Below, one piece after another: positions 1-7,676 of a stretch of 39,935 nt of DNA. A model generated the notes under the pieces. It was not told where the DNA came from. It was given only the letters and a program-made list of their open reading frames with translations, and ran no database searches. Position numbers and translations under genes: made by a program. Position 1 is the first letter of the stretch. Every line of letters starts with the position of its first letter. The DNA is from an uncultured Alphaproteobacteria bacterium (GTDB lineage: Bacteria; Pseudomonadota; Alphaproteobacteria; MPNO01; UBA2964). The stretch is from NCBI GenBank assembly GCA_938048165.1, contig CALIBP010000092.1, positions 1 through 39,935 on the forward strand, given 5' to 3'.

Positions 1-778
1 CCACCAGCACAACCTTATGCTTCCACTCTTCCTTTTCAGTGAAATCCACAAATACATAACCCTCCATCTTTTCTTGCCCGAAGATGATTGCCTGCGAATA
101 ACCACCGGATCGCTGCAGAGTGTCAGCAATTGATCTCCTCAATTCCGGTATCGAGTTTATCGGCACCCCAGCCGCCGAGGCAGTTTGAGTGGAGCTGTCA
201 GTAGTCGATTTTGGAGATGACGACGAGTTGGCGAGCGTGACGGCAGGGGGTTTTGTATCAGTCGCCGCGTTGGATTGTGAAGCGTTCGCAAGCTGGTTGG
301 GCGCCGCTGGCATTTGATCCGCAAAATCGGCTATCTCCGCGAGAGTCATTTGTTTGGGGCTGTATTTGAAACTGAAGATGAACTTGCCCCGCTGCGAATG
401 TTTGCCTCGCATGAAACATTGTTCCTTTGACGAGCATGAAAAGGCAGATTTGAGTTCCCCGCCATTCAGACAGTTCAGTTTAAATGATCCGGTCCCCTGA
501 TTATTTCTAACTTCCCCTGCGCATCGGTCATCCTTGAACACCATCATCATGTCGATGCTTGCCGAATCTATATTCGACATTATGACAATGACTTGTTCCT
601 GCTGTTTCGGGCTCAGGAATTTGATGTCCATGAAGGTGGCAGTTTTATTGCCCTGCAAGAATTCCTCGATGCTCATGCCGTCATTTGCGAAGGCGGTATT
701 CGAGATGCAGTGAAGCAGGAAGGCTGACAATGCGAGGGCTTTCGCGATTTTCAGGCTGAATATTTTTAACTTTGTCAT
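1..778 (-). CDS. Secreted protein of unknown function, 3' end outside window
   Basis: An open frame starts with ATG at 778-776 and stays open to base 1, giving 259 visible residues with no stop, so the C-terminus lies outside the window. The N-terminus has Lys residues followed by a hydrophobic stretch (roughly residues 12-24) ending in a TAFA/N-type cleavage site near residue 29, so I read it as a Sec-exported protein. The mature part has several Cys residues (around residues 86, 103, 114 and 121) that could form disulfides. A Ser/Thr/Ala/Asn-rich low-complexity linker spans about residues 155-195, and a second folded part begins around residue 200. I recognise no family. It is divergent from the integrase remnant and has no obvious link to the catabolic genes. 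Confidence 0.7.
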   Translation of the reverse strand, partial: MTKLKIFSLKIAKALALSAFLLHCISNTAFANDGMSIEEFLQGNKTATFMDIKFLSPKQQEQVIVIMSNIDSASIDMMMVFKDDRCAGEVRNNQGTGSFKLNCLNGGELKSAFSCSSKEQCFMRGKHSQRGKFIFSFKYSPKQMTLAEIADFADQMPAAPNQLANASQSNAATDTKPPAVTLANSSSSPKSTTDSSTQTASAAGVPINSIPELRRSIADTLQRSGGYSQAIIFGQEKMEGYVFVDFTEKEEWKHKVVLV

Positions 779-1085
779 TGCGTTTTAACCCCGGGACTTG
801 GTTGCCAGATGGTGCCACAAAATTATCTGTGATGACTCTAGTGAACCAGCACTATGTTGCAGATACGAAAAAAAGTGAGGATTTCAAGTGGCCGCTTTCG
901 CCTGAAGCGCGGGGCTTGGCACCAGATTCCGCGTCCATCAGTATAAACGCATATTCAAAATCGCATGCCCGCCCGTACCCGTTATCCCGCCCGCAGTCAG
1001 ACGCATCCCGGTTGGGCATCTGTTCTCGGGCATCTGTTCTCTGGCATATCCGGTGTTGCATATTTGTCTGGCAATAGCGTCGCTG
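779..1085. other. Gap with no convincing gene; 14-bp tandem duplication inside
   Basis: I find no supported gene, tRNA or terminator in these roughly 300 bases. Short open frames on both strands resemble nothing and overlap each other. A 14-base unit beginning gggcatctg occurs twice in perfect tandem at 1014-1027 and 1028-1041. The stretch may hold decayed upstream sequence of the integrase remnant that follows, but no integrase similarity is readable before about 1089. Confidence 0.5.
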
Positions 1086-1364
1086 GTCGCAATGCCATGG
1101 CAATAGGCGCCAGCATTCTATCAGTCACTGGATGATCAATCGCTTCCACAGCTGGTGCTGAGTTTGCTTGTGCTTGCCGGTCTCAGCCGTCACCCGATGA
1201 GGTATGCCCATCTTAATGAGCCCGACCGGGATATCTGGACAATCCCCGGAGGGAAAATGAAGGGCCGAAAGGGGAAGACGCCAAACTTCCGCGTGCCCTT
1301 ATCGCCGCAGGCCTTGAACGTCATAGAGCTTGCAGGTCAGCAACAGCGGGATGGCTACATCTGG
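1086..1364 (+). pseudogene. Remnant of P4-type tyrosine recombinase (integrase)
   Basis: The plus-strand reading frame has the core of alphaproteobacterial P4-type integrases: AMPWQ, then an in-frame TAG at 1104-1106, then APAFYQSL, a hydrophobic helix ending LLVLAG, a PMRYAHL segment, DIWTIPGGKMKGRKGKT, FRVPLSP and RDGYIW. This is the start of the catalytic domain. The N-terminal domain and the C-terminal part with the H-R-H and catalytic Tyr motifs are missing. The position usually holding the catalytic Arg (GLRxxE in typical members) reads GLSRHPM, so it also looks altered. Similarity ends at about 1364, immediately beside the stop codon of the dimethylformamidase gene at 1365. I read it as a dead integrase truncated by a rearrangement at the edge of an acquired segment. 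The family assignment is by motif recognition. Confidence 0.75.
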
Positions 1365-3548
1365 TCAGACAGGCGCCGGATCGCAAAACCGTTTGAGAAC
1401 ATTTTCGGTGATTTTCGAAACATTATTGTCACAATCATTCCAGGTCATGGATGTTGGCCATGCAATGGACCCGGCAGACCAGACAGCGCCATTCCCCTGC
1501 GTGGCAAAAATCACCATATCCGCCCGTACAAGCCCATTCTGGCCGCCATCCAGCGCTCTGGTCGTGGTGATGAATTCCTCACCGCTTAAAAGCCCGCCTT
1601 TGTCTATTCCATGACTTGTGGCAACCACAATCGCATCATGCGGAGAGCCCAGATGAACATCAAACCTGTCGATTTCCAGGCCCACGGCACCGCCGCCGCG
1701 ATACCCGAAGTCACCGATTTTCTCATCATCAACACCGTCAAAGATAAAGCCGACCCTTTTGTCGAATGAAGCTGTTGTTCGCTTATAGTAGGTTGACCTT
1801 ACAAACAGGGTTGAACTGAAGCCGACCCCGACAAGGCTTTGCGGGGGCCGGCCACTGCTACGCCACAGACCGCCCGGCTCACCGGTGCTTGCCAGGTGAT
1901 GCTCCCCGGGCTCTCCCTCCCAGGTGCGGACACCGGAATTGCCGCGCCGGTTTTCCACGACGCCCGGCATATTTTCCGGCCACCCGATGCGCCAGTAAAA
2001 ACCGTTGCCACCAAGATAAAGATGCCGCCCACCATGTTCCTGAAATTCATGAACTGCATCCCACATCGGGGTTGAATAATATTCAGGATGCGAAGCCGTG
2101 ATGATCACACGATAGCGCGACAGCAATGCAGCGCCATGTTCATGAAGCTCTTTGTCGGTGGCAACTTCATATCTGAAATTCTTTGCTTCCAACCATTTGA
2201 TGATGTGCGTGTCATTCACATAATTGAAGGTATACAGGCCCGGTTTCATGTTCAGCATCGGGCGCCGTTCGCTGACATGGACAACTCCGGAATTGTCGCT
2301 GTGGGTGTCATAATGTGACAGGCCAAGCTCGCGATGTTCGTTCAGATACATTTCCTCTTCGCTGATGACCATCGGCGCTTCATAGAGGTTTTCGGTGTTG
2401 TGACTGTCGAACTTGATATGGGTGTTGGCATAGGACAGATAGGTTGCGGTCGGCGCGATAAACAGAATATCAGCCGCTTCCGGCTTGCCGGTGGTCTCTT
2501 TGCCAGAGTTTTGCTCAGGTCTTTCCGATACGAAAAACGCAACATCACTGGTGCATTGTGATGTGGTCATGCGGGCAATGTAATATCCCGATCTTGCGTC
2601 TGCCGGGATATTGATCTTCCTTGTGGTTTCCCAGTGGCAGTCTGTCAAATCATCATCATGGAAATGGATCGCCGAATACTGGTCCGGGTGATGAACCCAG
2701 CTTTCTGTATTGCCCTTCCACCGGTGGCCTGTTGCAGCACGCATTGGACCGTTTACCAGAATCAGATCGCACCCTTGCATGCCGATATCGCAGGCTGTAT
2801 TGCCGGATTGGTTCTGGCTGAAATCCCATTCGCAGATTGCCACTTTCTGTTGCCAGATTGCGGGGCTGTCAATCTTGCCGTTGAAATGATGTCTGGTACT
2901 GGAAAGGCGGGTGCCGGTTGCGTCTTTGTCCCCGGTTCCGCTGGCAGCCATGATCAGCGGCACATTATCTCCGGGCATCAGGTGTTTCCTGTCAAGGTCA
3001 CCCTCCGCCCTGTCGGTCTCATTCAACATCCCGGGCTTTATCTGTCTTTCATATGACAGGGACATCTTATGTGTCTGCAGGTTCACAGCCAGACAGACTT
3101 TAATCCATCGGCGCTCGAGAAGTGCGGTGCCACAGCAGACTTCATCGGTGCCATATTTCGCATACAGCCTGCCTTGCCGGTTGATCCCGATTTCCAGACC
3201 ATCCCACGACAGGACTGTTTGCAGCCCGCCATCCACACAAGTCGGCCACAGATAGGCGGTAAATTCAAATGGGATAGACCAATCGATTTCCGGTGTTTTC
3301 AGGCTCAAGGCATAGGAGCCTGCATTGATGGGCTGGTGGAAGATTTCAACATCCGGGTGGGCGCACCACTCCTGCGTTTCAAATTCGGCACCGGGGCCAT
3401 TGGGGTCTATGTCGGCGCAGATCACACGGAAAATTCCGATATCGCACGTGGCAGGCCCGTTACTTGATATCTTGAGCTCGGTTGTTCCGCCGGGATGAAC
3501 TGAAAGCGGCTGGCAATAACCAAGAATATCGGTGGGCCTACGCATCAT
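1365..3548 (-). CDS. N,N-dimethylformamidase-like amidase, large (beta) subunit
   Basis: This 727-residue protein resembles the large subunit of N,N-dimethylformamidase, which hydrolyses dimethylformamide to dimethylamine and formate using a mononuclear iron held by two Tyr and one Glu. The matching positions are all present: Tyr373 in the LSYANTH motif, Tyr413 in SHYDTHSDNSG and Glu489 in SHPEYYS, with spacings close to those of the characterised Paracoccus enzyme. The N-terminal half (about 90-240) looks like a LamG/concanavalin-type beta sandwich, and the C-terminal half (about 360-700) is the catalytic domain. It overlaps the small-subunit gene by 11 bases, so translation is probably coupled. 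It is the last gene of a five-gene minus-strand operon. The family is secure. The natural substrate is not, because many marine homologues have never been assayed and may act on other small N-substituted amides. Confidence 0.88.
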   Translation of the reverse strand: MMRRPTDILGYCQPLSVHPGGTTELKISSNGPATCDIGIFRVICADIDPNGPGAEFETQEWCAHPDVEIFHQPINAGSYALSLKTPEIDWSIPFEFTAYLWPTCVDGGLQTVLSWDGLEIGINRQGRLYAKYGTDEVCCGTALLERRWIKVCLAVNLQTHKMSLSYERQIKPGMLNETDRAEGDLDRKHLMPGDNVPLIMAASGTGDKDATGTRLSSTRHHFNGKIDSPAIWQQKVAICEWDFSQNQSGNTACDIGMQGCDLILVNGPMRAATGHRWKGNTESWVHHPDQYSAIHFHDDDLTDCHWETTRKINIPADARSGYYIARMTTSQCTSDVAFFVSERPEQNSGKETTGKPEAADILFIAPTATYLSYANTHIKFDSHNTENLYEAPMVISEEEMYLNEHRELGLSHYDTHSDNSGVVHVSERRPMLNMKPGLYTFNYVNDTHIIKWLEAKNFRYEVATDKELHEHGAALLSRYRVIITASHPEYYSTPMWDAVHEFQEHGGRHLYLGGNGFYWRIGWPENMPGVVENRRGNSGVRTWEGEPGEHHLASTGEPGGLWRSSGRPPQSLVGVGFSSTLFVRSTYYKRTTASFDKRVGFIFDGVDDEKIGDFGYRGGGAVGLEIDRFDVHLGSPHDAIVVATSHGIDKGGLLSGEEFITTTRALDGGQNGLVRADMVIFATQGNGAVWSAGSIAWPTSMTWNDCDNNVSKITENVLKRFCDPAPV

Positions 3549-3885
3549 GGTTGCTATCCAGAATGACGTCGTGGCCGGTCAAATCCTTCCACCGGCGTTT
3601 GAAAATGTCCCACTCAGCCTCGGCGATGGATGAATAGACTATGTTATCGACAATGGTTGGTGGAATGCCGCGTTTGCCGCTCAGGCGGCACAGGCGAAAG
3701 GACTCAAACGGTTTTTCCACCAGAAGGGCATAGCGGCCCTGCATGGGCGTGCAGCGCATTCTGTCGAGAATCTGCTGTAATTCGGTACTGTAGGGGCCGC
3801 GCGGGTTCATCTTGTATTCGCGCGCCAGATCCATGGATCGACCATCGAAACGATAGATTGCATTGTCTGCGTCATAAATAATCAT
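3538..3885 (-). CDS. N,N-dimethylformamidase-like amidase, small (alpha) subunit
   Basis: A 115-residue protein directly upstream of the large subunit and overlapping it by 11 bases. The pattern NPxG, then L-x-x-I/V-x-x-x-x-R-x-x-P-x-x-GRY followed by a short beta strand and a basic helix near the C-terminus, follows the small subunit of dimethylformamidase, which is usually about 130 residues. The small subunit packs against the large one and has no catalytic residues of its own. It is shorter at the N-terminus than the characterised protein. ATG at 3885-3883 is preceded by AGGG at a reasonable distance. Gene order and overlap support the assignment more than the sequence alone. Confidence 0.8.
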   Translation of the reverse strand: MIIYDADNAIYRFDGRSMDLAREYKMNPRGPYSTELQQILDRMRCTPMQGRYALLVEKPFESFRLCRLSGKRGIPPTIVDNIVYSSIAEAEWDIFKRRWKDLTGHDVILDSNHDA

Positions 3886-3926
3886 CTGCTATACGCCCTG
3901 ACAGGCATTACAAGCCTTTCCTGTGG

Positions 3927-5309
3927 TCAGTCTGTGGTCATGCCCGGTATGCGGAACATGGCCCCGCTATCAGGATACAGGAAACCCAGCACCTCCGGAA
4001 TGGCGCGTTCATCCATCGCCCCGTCTTTGTCAAAAGCCGTGATGATGCGCTCGGCCAGTTCAGGAATGATGATATTATCGGTAAAGATACGGAACTTGTC
4101 CTGCAGATCTGATCGTGACATCGGATTCAGAGGGTCGCCATGCGCATCGATGATGCATGTTTCATATGTGCCATCAGGTGTTTTGATCGTGACACCCGAA
4201 GGCGCTTTCTTGGGAAACATGGCTGTTAGATCGGGTTCGTGCCTGACTTTGATTCTGGCGGCCAGTTCCTGCACTGCCGGATCGTTGAAAAGCTCATCGG
4301 CGATAGGCATCAGTGCTTTGGGACCGTGAACCAGTGCCGCAGCGATGCAAAAAGGTACCGAGAATTGTGCTTCGGCCTGCGAATGCGGGGTAACCTTGTT
4401 ATCAAGCTCGAATGCACGCAAAAAGGTGGCGACGGTAACGTTGTTAATCTGGCTCACGGGTATTGTGTTTTCCGCCTGCAGCCTCAAAGCACCTTCGATT
4501 GCTGCATGTATCCAACGGCAGCATGCATAGGGTTTAAAGAACAGGCCGTCGATTGCCCATGAATGTCCAAGGTCTTCAACCAGTATGTCGGCATCATAAA
4601 GAATACCGTTATCAAAAGTGTCTGGATAACCTTTAAAACCTTCGCGCGCCAGCAAGGCCCCTGTGATGCCGGCATAGGTCGACCAGGCGATGCTTTCCTT
4701 GACGTCTGAACCGGCAAAGCCATGGAAAATGGCCGAGGCGTTTCTGGGGGCATGCTGTTCGGCAATCAGGATTGCCTCTGTCATCTTGGCAGCGCCGAAG
4801 CCATTTAATCTGGCAAATGTCGCGGCTGATCCCGTGCCACTCCAGCGCCCGCTGACTGTGGACTTATGATGTTCAGGGTTGCGCGCCAATGCGATGCGGA
4901 CAGCCGCTTCATAGCCAAGAATTATGCTGGTGAGAAATGTTCTGAAATCTGCATTTGCAGCTTCAGCTGCGGCAATGGCCGCACTGATCACAGCAACACC
5001 CGGGTGCCCGGCTGCCATGCGGTGCCCGTCGTCAATATCCAGCGCGGTTGCCGCCATTGCATTCACGCTGGCTGCGGTAACCGGATTGGTATGTTCATGG
5101 GTGAACCAGATGCCAGCCTTGCCGGGACCGGCAAACTGCATCAGGGCGCGGCGCATTGATTGATAACTGGTGGAATGAAGGCCGGCTATCGCAGCGCCAA
5201 GAACATCAAGCACGCAATCCATTGCCCGCGCATATAAACGCTCAGGGATATCATCTTGGGTGGTGGTGACAAGAAACCGCGAAAGCGTATCGACAGCGCG
5301 TTCAGACAT
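3927..5309 (-). CDS. MmgE/PrpD family protein
   Basis: 460 residues, the usual length for the MmgE/PrpD family (2-methylcitrate dehydratase PrpD, cis-aconitate decarboxylase, iminodisuccinate epimerase). The N-terminal helical domain starts with RFL..T.., then an LDVLGAAIAG segment. The conserved DIDDGHRMAAGHPG segment at about residues 92-105 provides the active-site Asp and His residues, and KPYACCRWIHAAIEG at about 270 is the second signature. The start ATG lies 8 bases inside the end of the upstream dehydrogenase gene, and 41 bases separate it from the dimethylformamidase small subunit. There is no citrate synthase or PrpB nearby, so a role in the methylcitrate cycle is unlikely. I infer a dehydratase, epimerase or isomerase acting on a carboxylic acid made in this pathway. 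Confidence 0.85.
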   Translation of the reverse strand: MSERAVDTLSRFLVTTTQDDIPERLYARAMDCVLDVLGAAIAGLHSTSYQSMRRALMQFAGPGKAGIWFTHEHTNPVTAASVNAMAATALDIDDGHRMAAGHPGVAVISAAIAAAEAANADFRTFLTSIILGYEAAVRIALARNPEHHKSTVSGRWSGTGSAATFARLNGFGAAKMTEAILIAEQHAPRNASAIFHGFAGSDVKESIAWSTYAGITGALLAREGFKGYPDTFDNGILYDADILVEDLGHSWAIDGLFFKPYACCRWIHAAIEGALRLQAENTIPVSQINNVTVATFLRAFELDNKVTPHSQAEAQFSVPFCIAAALVHGPKALMPIADELFNDPAVQELAARIKVRHEPDLTAMFPKKAPSGVTIKTPDGTYETCIIDAHGDPLNPMSRSDLQDKFRIFTDNIIIPELAERIITAFDKDGAMDERAIPEVLGFLYPDSGAMFRIPGMTTD

Positions 5310-6267
5310 GGCTGAAACGGCTGATGTGATCTTTCAGCAGCCTGATACCGGCTATCATCAGATTGTCGATTGACTGATCCGTGTACCATGCCGAATGCGG
5401 TGTCACGATGACATTGTCAAGCGATAGCAACGGATCATCAACGCGTGGCGGTTCCTGATGGAATACATCAAGGCAGGCGACACCTATGTGCCCGGATTGC
5501 AAACCCTGCAACAGCGCATCCTGATCAATGATGCCGCCACGGCTGCAATTAACCAACACAACTCCGGGTTTCATTTTCCGGATATGTTCAGTGGTGATGA
5601 AGTTTCCGGTCATATCATTCAGCGCCAGACTTGTCGAAAGCATGTCCGACTGACGCAAAACCTCATCAAGCGGCATCTGTTCAACAAACGAGGCAGGCGC
5701 GATCTGACTTCGGTTCCAGCCGATAACCCGGGCACCAAGCGCATGCGCAACACGGGCAGTCTGAAGCCCGATACCACCAAGTCCGATAATGCCAAAAACC
5801 GAACCACGAAATTCTTTCGTGCGGGTGAGCTGCCAATGCCCGTTGCGCACGGCCTTGTCCATCGCGGGCAATCTTTTCAACCCCGACATGGCAAGTGCAA
5901 CCGTATGTTCCGCAACAGCATGGTCGCAATAGCCCTGCACACCTTCAAAGGGAATGCCTGCCTCACGCGCATGATCTAGGTCGCCATGTGTGGCAATTCC
6001 CGTTGAAAGGTAAGCGATCGATTTCAGCTGCGGGCATGACTTCATCACATCGGCGGACATATATCCCATATAGACAAGCACGTGGCGGCGATCGCCTATG
6101 CGGCTGACAAGCTCGCTTTCGGACCGGACTTCACCATGGATCACCTCCATGCCGGGGCACAGATCGACCATCGCCGGCGTCAGTCGGTCGCTCAGGACCC
6201 CGTAACAGTCGATAAAGGCAGGTGTATCCGGCAACAGATTATCCCACGACCGAGAAGCTGCTCTCAC
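5302..6267 (-). CDS. D-isomer-specific 2-hydroxyacid dehydrogenase
   Basis: NAD(P)-dependent oxidoreductase of the D-2-hydroxyacid dehydrogenase family. It carries the Rossmann motif GLGGIG, the catalytic Arg in NCSRGGIID, the Glu in DVFHQEPP and the His in TPHSAW, which form the Arg-Glu-His triad of the family. The frame stays open up to 6381, but that longer form runs far into the oxidoreductase gene upstream. The GTG at 6267-6265 follows a GGGAAA-type ribosome site and gives 321 residues, the normal family length, so I chose it. It overlaps the upstream gene by 29 bases and the downstream MmgE/PrpD gene by 8. It probably interconverts a 2-keto and a D-2-hydroxy acid; the substrate is unknown. 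Confidence 0.82.
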   Translation of the reverse strand: MRAASRSWDNLLPDTPAFIDCYGVLSDRLTPAMVDLCPGMEVIHGEVRSESELVSRIGDRRHVLVYMGYMSADVMKSCPQLKSIAYLSTGIATHGDLDHAREAGIPFEGVQGYCDHAVAEHTVALAMSGLKRLPAMDKAVRNGHWQLTRTKEFRGSVFGIIGLGGIGLQTARVAHALGARVIGWNRSQIAPASFVEQMPLDEVLRQSDMLSTSLALNDMTGNFITTEHIRKMKPGVVLVNCSRGGIIDQDALLQGLQSGHIGVACLDVFHQEPPRVDDPLLSLDNVIVTPHSAWYTDQSIDNLMIAGIRLLKDHISRFSHV

Positions 6268-7540
6268 GGTTAATTTCCCGGTTGCGTGAGAAAAAGCGCA
6301 GATCCAGTTCATAGTCCATGTTTGGCAATGCAAAGCGCATGGGATCGTCGTCATGGTCGTTCCCGTCTTCGACATAGTCAATCAGGTCGGCCATCATCAT
6401 GCCCACAACCGGTGCGTTCTTGAATTGATTGCCACTTGTCCCAATCGCCATGTAGAAACCGCCAAGGCTGGATTTATCGTAAATGGGTATCCAGTCATCC
6501 GCGACATCATAGAGGTCGGCGATCCCCTGCACATTGTTGGGGATGCCCATCGACGGGAAGCGCTGCGCACCGCGAAGCGCCTGAAGCCTTGCCTGGTCGG
6601 TGACCGAGGTTTCATAATCGTCGGGATCAACCCATTCCAGCGGATCACAAGATGGCTCTTCACTGCCGATAAGAATTTTATTGCCGATTTCCGGCCGCCA
6701 GTAGCCACCGATATCGGCATCCGAACAGATATAGCCATTATTCTCAAAATCAAAGTCTGCCGGTGCCGGCACATGTGCGACCTCGACACGAAGCGCCTTG
6801 GTCTTGATATTCATCTCGTCTTCAACACCGGCCATGCGGTTGATCTTGAAGGAGTGAGGCCCGGCGGCATTGACCACAACCGGCGCCGTGAACTGCCCCT
6901 TGCCTTCGACCTCGACTCCCGTGACGCGGTCTCCGTCACTGGTGATGTCCGATACCGATGCGCCCATCAGAAATTCCGCACCATGCCTTTTCGCGGCTGC
7001 CTGAATGTTCTGCGTTGCCAGCCCCGGATCATTGATGAATCCGGCTTTCGGGAAAAACAGGACATAGCGCAACTCACCATTCTGGCTGCCGAAACCGGCA
7101 TCGCTGAGAGCCTTTGGCGGATGGAAATGGCCGGGATTCACTATGGGGAGCTGAGCCCGAAACTTGGAGGGTGTCCAGACTTCGTAAGGAATGCCGATTT
7201 GATTGGCAATCTCCTCCAGCTTGATCCCGTATTTATTATCCTCAAAACAGGTGTAGCAGCATCCGACTTCCCGGTAGCTCGCCAGATTGTCATCAGCGGC
7301 CGCGCCAAGATACCCTGTCCAGTCTTCCCAGAACGGGTAATTGGCCTTGGCCAGCGCAGCGCCATTCAAGGTTGAGTAATGGGTCCTGATGATAGCGCAA
7401 GAATTCGTCGTTGACCCGGCGCCTGCAGTGACATTCCTGTCTATGCAGAGAACCTTTTTCTTGGATTTTGCCATCTCATAGGCAATGGCGCATCCAATGA
7501 TGCCGGCGCCGATGACAATTGCATCATATGTTTGTGGCAT
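6239..7540 (-). CDS. FAD-dependent oxidoreductase, DAO (D-amino-acid oxidase) fold
   Basis: 433 residues from ATG at 7540-7538, which follows GGGG at a workable distance; an in-frame TTG at 7567 is less likely. The N-terminus has the dinucleotide-binding motif GAGIIGCAIAYEMA, then an acidic residue ending the second strand (CIDR) and a GSTTNSCAIIR segment typical of the DAO superfamily, which includes sarcosine oxidase, glycine oxidase and dimethylglycine dehydrogenase. The C-terminus has the expected GGFYMAIGTSGNQFKNAP FAD-contact segment. It is the first gene of the minus-strand operon and shares the divergent promoter with soxB. It probably oxidises an amino or N-methylamino acid. The exact substrate cannot be read from sequence. 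Confidence 0.85.
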   Translation of the reverse strand: MPQTYDAIVIGAGIIGCAIAYEMAKSKKKVLCIDRNVTAGAGSTTNSCAIIRTHYSTLNGAALAKANYPFWEDWTGYLGAAADDNLASYREVGCCYTCFEDNKYGIKLEEIANQIGIPYEVWTPSKFRAQLPIVNPGHFHPPKALSDAGFGSQNGELRYVLFFPKAGFINDPGLATQNIQAAAKRHGAEFLMGASVSDITSDGDRVTGVEVEGKGQFTAPVVVNAAGPHSFKINRMAGVEDEMNIKTKALRVEVAHVPAPADFDFENNGYICSDADIGGYWRPEIGNKILIGSEEPSCDPLEWVDPDDYETSVTDQARLQALRGAQRFPSMGIPNNVQGIADLYDVADDWIPIYDKSSLGGFYMAIGTSGNQFKNAPVVGMMMADLIDYVEDGNDHDDDPMRFALPNMDYELDLRFFSRNREINRESSFSVVG

Positions 7541-7676
7541 GATGTTCAACCCCGAAATATATTGCAAATATATTTAATCAATATAATAGTAATCGAATAC
7601 ACGCAAGCCACAAATAAACATCCCATTGGCGTCACGTTTTTCGCATGGCTACCCTGCTTTTCAGAGACCGCTTCCC
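7541..7676. promoter_or_regulatory. Divergent promoter region between amidase and sox operons
   Basis: This 136-base stretch separates the first genes of two diverging operons and is markedly AT-rich around 7555-7590. It contains the near-palindrome AAATATATTGCAAATATATTT at 7555-7575 and a TATAAT at 7582-7587 that could be the -10 element for soxB, about 90 bases before its ATG. A TTGCAA at 7562-7567 sits too close (14 bases) to be a canonical -35. The TTGCAA plus ATATAT words recur in the other divergent promoter at 18500-18532, so a shared regulator is possible. Confidence 0.4.

Noticed and set aside
772-1077. Open frames on both strands in the gap before the integrase remnant
   Set aside because: No similarity to any family, they overlap each other, and a tandem duplication runs through them; treated as chance frames.
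6268-6381. Longer N-terminus for the D-2-hydroxyacid dehydrogenase
   Set aside because: It would overlap the upstream oxidoreductase gene by more than 140 bases and adds residues outside the family's normal length.
6353-7375. A 340-codon plus-strand open frame opposite the FAD oxidoreductase
   Set aside because: The minus-strand oxidoreductase has a complete FAD motif and family segments; the plus-strand product has none.
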